Below are positions 5,929-9,398 of a DNA stretch of 9,398 nt, in pieces (positions within the stretch are counted from its first letter, which is position 1; each line of letters opens with the position of its first letter). Source of the DNA: an uncultured Eubacteriales bacterium (GTDB lineage Bacteria > Bacillota > Clostridia > Oscillospirales > Acutalibacteraceae). The stretch is from contig CAKSDA010000061.1 of NCBI GenBank assembly GCA_934444895.1, positions 1 through 9,398 on the forward strand. The letters are read 5' to 3'. The notes below the pieces were generated by a model. That model searched no databases. It was given only the letters and a program-made list of their open reading frames with translations, and was not told the DNA's origin. The position numbers were made by a program, and so were the translations under genes.

Positions 5929-6711
5929 CTATATTCCGTAAAGCTCTTTTATATTTTCTCTTGAAGCTTTAAGAACCTCGTCGGTTGGCATACCCTTAAT
6001 TTCGGCAACCTTTGCGGCGGTGTAATAGATATAATCCGAACGGCAGCGTTTGCCTCTTTGCGGCTGAGGAGAAAGATATGGTGCGTCGGTTTCAAATATT
6101 ATGCGGTTTATGGGGACCGTTTTAACCACTTCTACCGATTTTTTTGCATTTTTGAATGTTACAACACCGCCGACACCTATATAAAGCCCTAGTTTTAAAG
6201 CTTCCGCAGCCATTTCTGCGCTGCCTGAAAAGCAGTGTATTATGCCTTTAGGCTTTGTTTGCTTCAAAATATTCATTGTGTCAAAATGCGCGTCTCTGTC
6301 ATGCACTATTACCGGCAAACAAACGCTATTTGCAAAATCAATTTGATCAACAAACCATTTTTTTTGAATTTCCGGATCAAACAGATTCCAATGGTAATCC
6401 AGACCTATTTCTCCTATTGCAACCACCTTATTGCAGTTAATAAGGGATTGCATTTTTTCTGTGTCAAGGCTTTTATCCGGATACAGATTTTCAGGATGCA
6501 CGCCGACAGCAGTATAAAAAATATCATATTTTTTTGAAAGGGCTATAAGTGTTTCGCTTGATGAATAGTCAATACCGGCATTTATAACGCCTATAACACC
6601 GTTTTCTTTAATGGAAGTAATAACTTCGCTTAGATCGTCTTTAAATGCGTCGTCGTCATAATGAGCGTGGCCGTCGAAAATATTAAATCCCGGTAAATTA
6701 TAATTTTCCAT
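5929..6711 (-). CDS. tatD: TatD family metal-dependent hydrolase (putative deoxyribonuclease)
   Basis: A 260-residue TIM-barrel amidohydrolase-superfamily protein of the usual TatD length. Characterised relatives act as metal-dependent DNases or exonucleases; some Gram-positive members also have D-tyrosyl or repair-related roles, so the exact substrate is not settled. The metal ligands are visible: H15xH17 in FDGHAHYDD, E101 in AIGEIGLDYHW, H137 in VIVHDRDA, H159 in GIIHCFSG, and D209 in FETDAPYLSPQP. The PQPQRGKRCR stretch is the family's conserved segment after the last aspartate. The ATG overlaps the metG stop by one base (TAATG); the nearest purine-rich match (GGGAG) is about 12 bases upstream, so translation probably depends on coupling to metG. 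The metG-tatD order is common in Firmicutes, often followed by rnmV and ksgA. Those two are absent here, since the strand ends in a convergent gap with pyk. Confidence 0.95.
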   Translation of the reverse strand: MENYNLPGFNIFDGHAHYDDDAFKDDLSEVITSIKENGVIGVINAGIDYSSSETLIALSKKYDIFYTAVGVHPENLYPDKSLDTEKMQSLINCNKVVAIGEIGLDYHWNLFDPEIQKKWFVDQIDFANSVCLPVIVHDRDAHFDTMNILKQTKPKGIIHCFSGSAEMAAEALKLGLYIGVGGVVTFKNAKKSVEVVKTVPINRIIFETDAPYLSPQPQRGKRCRSDYIYYTAAKVAEIKGMPTDEVLKASRENIKELYGI

Positions 6712-8696
6712 TATCTGATTTTGCTCCCGGCGGGAACTCCGTCAAGAAATACCACCTTAACATCGTTTTCGCCGGCATCGGCAGCAAGAATCATGCCATT
6801 GCTTTCCACGCCGCAAAGTTTTGCCGGTTTAAGATTCGAAACCAGGATAATTGTTTTGCCGGTAAGTTGTTCAGGAGAATACCAAGGTGAAATTCCGGAC
6901 GCTACAGTACGCGGAGTACCGCTTCCATCATCAAGGGTGAGCTTAAGCAATTTTTTAGATCTTTTTACAGGTTCGCAGGCAGTGATTTTTGCGGCTCTCA
7001 GTTCTACTTTTGCAAAATCGTCTATTGATATTTGCTCAACGGTGACAATGTTGCTGTTTTCTTTATTATTGTCTTTGTTGCTATTTTCTTCTTTGTTATT
7101 GTCCTCTTTTGCACTTTCGGCTTTTGCGGCTTTTTCATTTTCAGCAGTAATTTCCGCTATTTCCTTTTGCATATCAAGTCTTGCAAAAAGCGGTTCGGCT
7201 TCATTTACGCTAAATGATTCCGTAAGTCCATAAACAAGGTTTGATGCATCTATTTCTTCGTCCAAACCTTCCTGTCTTGCAATTTTTTCAGAGGTGGAAG
7301 GAATAACGGGGAATAACATTATGCTCAAAAGTCTTATACATTCAAGCAAATTATACAGAACGCCTTCCAGCCTTTTTTGCGCCGTCTCGTCTTTTGCCAG
7401 AACCCAAGGAGTAGTTTCATCAATATACTTGTTGCAGCGCTTTGCAAGGGTCATTATTTCATGAACTGCTTCTGCATTATGATAACACTCCATAAGCAAC
7501 TTATATTTTTCTATACATTTGTTCGCGGTGCTTACCAAATCGTTGTCAAAATCACTGCTTAAGGGTTGTTTTGCAACTTTGCCGCCGAAATACTTATTTG
7601 TCATTGCAATGCTGCGGTTTACAAGATTGCCTAAATTATTTGCCAAATCGCTGTTATAGGCATTTATAAAGGATTCGTAGGTAATGGTTCCGTCCTGCGC
7701 AAAAGGAACTTCGCTTAACAGATAATAACGCACTGCGTCAACGCTAAAGCGTTTTGCAAGATCGTCGGCATATATTACATTGCCTTTTGACTTGCTCATT
7801 TTATCTTCACCGAATAAAATCCACGGATGGCCCAAAACATGTTTTGGAAGCGGCTCGCCCAGTGCCATTAATATAATTGGCCAATATATTGTGTGGAAGC
7901 GAACAATATCCTTCCCTATAACATGAAGATCAGCCGGCCAGTATTTATTATACTTTTCACTTTTGTTGTCCGGAGAATATCCGATTCCGGTAATGTAGTT
8001 TGAAAGTGCGTCGATCCAAACATATATAACATGTTTTTTGTCAAAATCAACCGGAATACCCCATTTAAAGGACGATCTGGATACACAAAGGTCCTCAAGC
8101 CCGGGCTTTAAAAAGTTGTTAATCATTTCATTCCGTCTTGAGTCAGGTTTAATAAAATCAGGATTCTTTTCATAATAGTCAAGAAGTCGGTCGCTGTATT
8201 TTGAAAGCTTTAAAAAGTAGGCTTCCTCTTTTGCGTCGGTAACATCGCGTCCGCAGTCGGGACACTTGCCGTCGACAAGTTGAGAAGGAGTAAAGAATGA
8301 TTCGCAGGGAACACAGTATTTTCCCTCATAAGTGCTTTTATATATGTCCCCCTGATCATAAAGCTTTTTAAATATTTTTTTAACTGCTTGCTCATGGTCA
8401 CTGTCGGTAGTGCGAATAAATCTGTCGTATGTTGTGTTCATGCAGTCCCAAACTTTTTTGATTTCGGATGAAACTTCGTCAACATATTCCTTAGGGCTTA
8501 TGCCTTTTTTTGTTGCGTATTCTTCTATTTTTTGTCCGTGTTCATCAGATCCGGTAAGAAAATAAACATCATATCCGCTCATTCTTTTATATCTTGCTAT
8601 CATATCGGCAAGAACAATATCATATGTGTTTCCGATATGCGGTTTTCTGGAAGTGTATGCAATTGCCGTTGTGATATAGAATTTTTCTTTTTCCAT
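6711..8696 (-). CDS. metG: Methionyl-tRNA synthetase
   Basis: Charges tRNA-Met with methionine in the cytosol; 661 residues. It is a class I synthetase with the HIGH-type motif HIGN at 20-23 (in SRKPHIGNTYD) and KMSKS at 299-303. Its zinc knuckle is of the four-cysteine kind (C128, C131, C145, C148 in YCVPC and KCPDCG). The Rossmann catalytic core spans about 5-330 and is followed by the helical anticodon-binding domain to about 475. A Lys/Asn/Glu-rich low-complexity linker (about 513-550) containing a near-duplicate DNNKEENSNK / DNNKENSN leads to a C-terminal EMAPII/Trbp111-like tRNA-binding domain (about 556-661, FAKVELRAAKI through LKPAKLCGVESNGMILAA). ATG 8696 lies 7 bases after GGAGG (plus-strand CCTCC at 8704-8708). 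It is first in an operon with tatD and is transcribed from the promoter at 8840-8868 through a long leader. Confidence 0.98.
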   Translation of the reverse strand: MEKEKFYITTAIAYTSRKPHIGNTYDIVLADMIARYKRMSGYDVYFLTGSDEHGQKIEEYATKKGISPKEYVDEVSSEIKKVWDCMNTTYDRFIRTTDSDHEQAVKKIFKKLYDQGDIYKSTYEGKYCVPCESFFTPSQLVDGKCPDCGRDVTDAKEEAYFLKLSKYSDRLLDYYEKNPDFIKPDSRRNEMINNFLKPGLEDLCVSRSSFKWGIPVDFDKKHVIYVWIDALSNYITGIGYSPDNKSEKYNKYWPADLHVIGKDIVRFHTIYWPIILMALGEPLPKHVLGHPWILFGEDKMSKSKGNVIYADDLAKRFSVDAVRYYLLSEVPFAQDGTITYESFINAYNSDLANNLGNLVNRSIAMTNKYFGGKVAKQPLSSDFDNDLVSTANKCIEKYKLLMECYHNAEAVHEIMTLAKRCNKYIDETTPWVLAKDETAQKRLEGVLYNLLECIRLLSIMLFPVIPSTSEKIARQEGLDEEIDASNLVYGLTESFSVNEAEPLFARLDMQKEIAEITAENEKAAKAESAKEDNNKEENSNKDNNKENSNIVTVEQISIDDFAKVELRAAKITACEPVKRSKKLLKLTLDDGSGTPRTVASGISPWYSPEQLTGKTIILVSNLKPAKLCGVESNGMILAADAGENDVKVVFLDGVPAGSKIR

Positions 8697-8833
8697 TAGT
8701 AAACCTCCGAATTGTGGATAGGCTCTTGATCGTTGAACCTGCCACGCCTACAAATAATACGGTAAAAAAATAAGCGAGCAAAGCCATATGGTATCAGAGT
8801 CTCACCGACATAAAAATTTTTCACTTTATATAC
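8697..8833 (-). promoter_or_regulatory. Long (about 137-base) 5' leader of metG, foldable but of unrecognised class
   Basis: This is the predicted untranslated leader between the metG promoter and its start codon. Two fold domains can be drawn. The distal one pairs plus-strand 8760-8763 (CGGT) with 8804-8807 (ACCG), enclosing 8776-8778 with 8801-8803. The proximal one pairs 8711-8715 and 8719-8723 with 8746-8755 (minus strand TAGGC with GCCTA, extended past a bulge by ACAA with TTGT) and sits just upstream of the GGAGG ribosome binding site. No T-box sequence (TGGNACCGCG-like), SAM-box or other riboswitch signature is visible, and there is no terminator T-run before metG. Regulation, if any, would act on translation or be of an unknown type. 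Confidence 0.4.
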
Positions 8834-8839
8834 AAAAAT

Positions 8840-8868
8840 AGTATAACAATTTTCATAAGATTTTACAA
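8840..8868 (-). promoter_or_regulatory. Predicted sigma-A-type promoter of metG-tatD
   Basis: On the minus strand TTGTAA (plus 8863-8868) is followed after exactly 17 bases by TATACT (plus 8840-8845). Transcription would start near 8833, leaving a leader of about 137 bases before metG. Confidence 0.7.
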
Positions 8869-8898
8869 GTGTATAAAGGTAAAAAAGTAAGTGTCTAC

Positions 8899-8926
8899 TT
8901 GAAAAAACAGGCAAATGTGATAAAAT
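8899..8926 (+). promoter_or_regulatory. Predicted promoter of the ABC-F gene, with extended -10
   Basis: TTGAAA (8899-8904) is followed after 16 bases by TAAAAT (8921-8926). TGA just before the hexamer (8918-8920) makes an extended -10 element (TGNTAAAAT). Transcription would start near 8933 with a short leader of about 25 bases. It diverges from the metG promoter, with 30 bases between the two -35 boxes. Confidence 0.65.
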
Positions 8927-8957
8927 ATAATAAATATATAATTTATGGGGAAAGCAT

Positions 8958-9398
8958 ATGTCTATTATTTCTGCCGTCGGTTTAAAAAAAGAATTTGCCG
9001 ATCGGCTGTTATTCGAAAACGCAAACTTTTCTGTGGAAAAGGGAGATATTATAGGTCTTATAGGCGCAAACGGATGCGGAAAGACAACGCTGTTCAAAAT
9101 AATAATAGGAAGTGAAGAACCAAGCGGCGGCAGTGTTGTAAGAGCTTTTGGTAAAAACATCGGATATTTGGATCAGTTTGTTTGCAAAAGCAGTGAAAAA
9201 ACCGCATACGAAGAAACTCTTTCGGTGTTTTGTGACCTTATTGAAACCGAAAACTTAATTAATAAAATAAATCATGAACTCACAGTTAAACCGGATTCCG
9301 ATCTTATTGAGAAACAAACCTATCTTACTGAAAAGTTTCAATCAAACGGCGGACTTACTTATAAAAGCAGAACCATGTCGGTATTGACCGGGCTGGGA
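8958..9398 (+). CDS. ABC-F family ATP-binding protein, N-terminal part (runs off the window)
   Basis: 147 codons are visible, with no stop before the window end. The start ATG 8958 follows TGGGGAAAG (8946-8954). The protein opens as a typical ABC nucleotide-binding domain: Walker A at 36-44 (GANGCGKTT, with Cys in place of the more usual residue), then SEEPSGGSV and the Q-loop glutamine Q73 in IGYLDQ. After this comes the charged region typical of ABC-F proteins, and the fragment ends in MSVLTGLG, just where these proteins lead into the signature motif. ABC-F proteins are soluble tandem-ABC ATPases without membrane domains that act on the ribosome, as translation factors or antibiotic-resistance ribosome-protection factors. 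Which subtype this is cannot be told from the N-terminal part. The lack of any membrane segment and the RLLFENANFSVEKGD pattern favour ABC-F over a transporter ATPase. It is transcribed divergently from metG. Confidence 0.88.
   Translation, partial: MSIISAVGLKKEFADRLLFENANFSVEKGDIIGLIGANGCGKTTLFKIIIGSEEPSGGSVVRAFGKNIGYLDQFVCKSSEKTAYEETLSVFCDLIETENLINKINHELTVKPDSDLIEKQTYLTEKFQSNGGLTYKSRTMSVLTGLG

Noticed and set aside
6721..7233. Plus-strand open frame of 170 codons opposite the metG 3' end
   Set aside because: It is Ser/Leu/Phe-rich antisense of the MetRS C-terminal domain and Lys/Glu linker, with no initiation signal.
701..8743. AACCTGCC at 701-708 and 8736-8743, with its complement GGCAGGTT at 5613-5620, as a shared regulatory site or cobalamin-riboswitch 3' end
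   Set aside because: A match of this length is expected by chance in 9.4 kb on two strands, and none of the other conserved cobalamin-riboswitch elements is present near any copy.
8697..8822. Possible 42-codon leader peptide ending in TAATG at the metG start, from a GTG in the metG leader
   Set aside because: No ribosome binding site precedes the GTG, there is no run of Met or other regulatory codons, and the sequence resembles nothing known. The base pairing in the region explains it better.
8696..9160. Minus-strand open frame of 154 codons across the ABC-F start and the metG leader
   Set aside because: Its first half is the antisense of the Walker A region (the familiar VFPHPFAPI-type shadow), and the rest crosses both promoters.

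Overview
This window looks like chromosomal DNA of a low-GC, Gram-positive anaerobe in the class Clostridia, possibly of the Oscillospiraceae type. The evidence is AT-rich DNA with AT-rich intergenic regions, strong GGAGG/AGGGGA-type ribosome binding sites, a clostridial-style methionyl-tRNA synthetase (HIGN signature, four-cysteine zinc knuckle, C-terminal tRNA-binding domain), and the metG-tatD gene pair common in Firmicutes. It reads as ordinary core genome. I see no CRISPR array, transposase, phage gene, rRNA or tRNA, and no multi-gene novel system.

Layout. Positions 1-565 hold the end of an unrecognised gene that enters from outside the window and appears frameshifted near base 90; a clean intrinsic terminator follows at 608-634. 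After a gene-poor stretch, a promoter at 824-852 starts a rightward run: a histidine phosphatase (882-1562, TTG start), the RuvX/YqgF Holliday junction resolvase (1650-2063), a PHP-domain metal-dependent phosphoesterase (2238-2927), a PfoR-like membrane protein of the PTS_EIIC_2 family (3002-4081) and pyruvate kinase (4127-5548). The last two are only 45 bases apart and may be co-transcribed. A 380-base convergent intergenic region (5549-5928) separates this block from the leftward metG-tatD operon. It holds a GC-rich foldable element, a 12-bp tandem array, an intrinsic terminator, and a 16-bp-period array.

On the minus strand, metG (8696-6711) and tatD (6711-5929) overlap by one base (TAATG) and are preceded by a good sigma-A-type promoter and a roughly 137-base leader that folds but matches no leader class I know. 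Divergent from metG, a second promoter drives an ABC-F ATPase gene (8958 onward) that is cut off by the window edge.

Functionally the genes cover lower glycolysis (pyruvate kinase), translation (metG, ABC-F), and nucleic-acid maintenance (RuvX, and perhaps TatD). The histidine phosphatase, PHP protein and PfoR-like protein can be placed only at family level. The features most worth a second look are the frameshifted gene at the left edge, the element after pyk, the metG leader, and the pairing of an EIIC-like membrane protein with pyruvate kinase.
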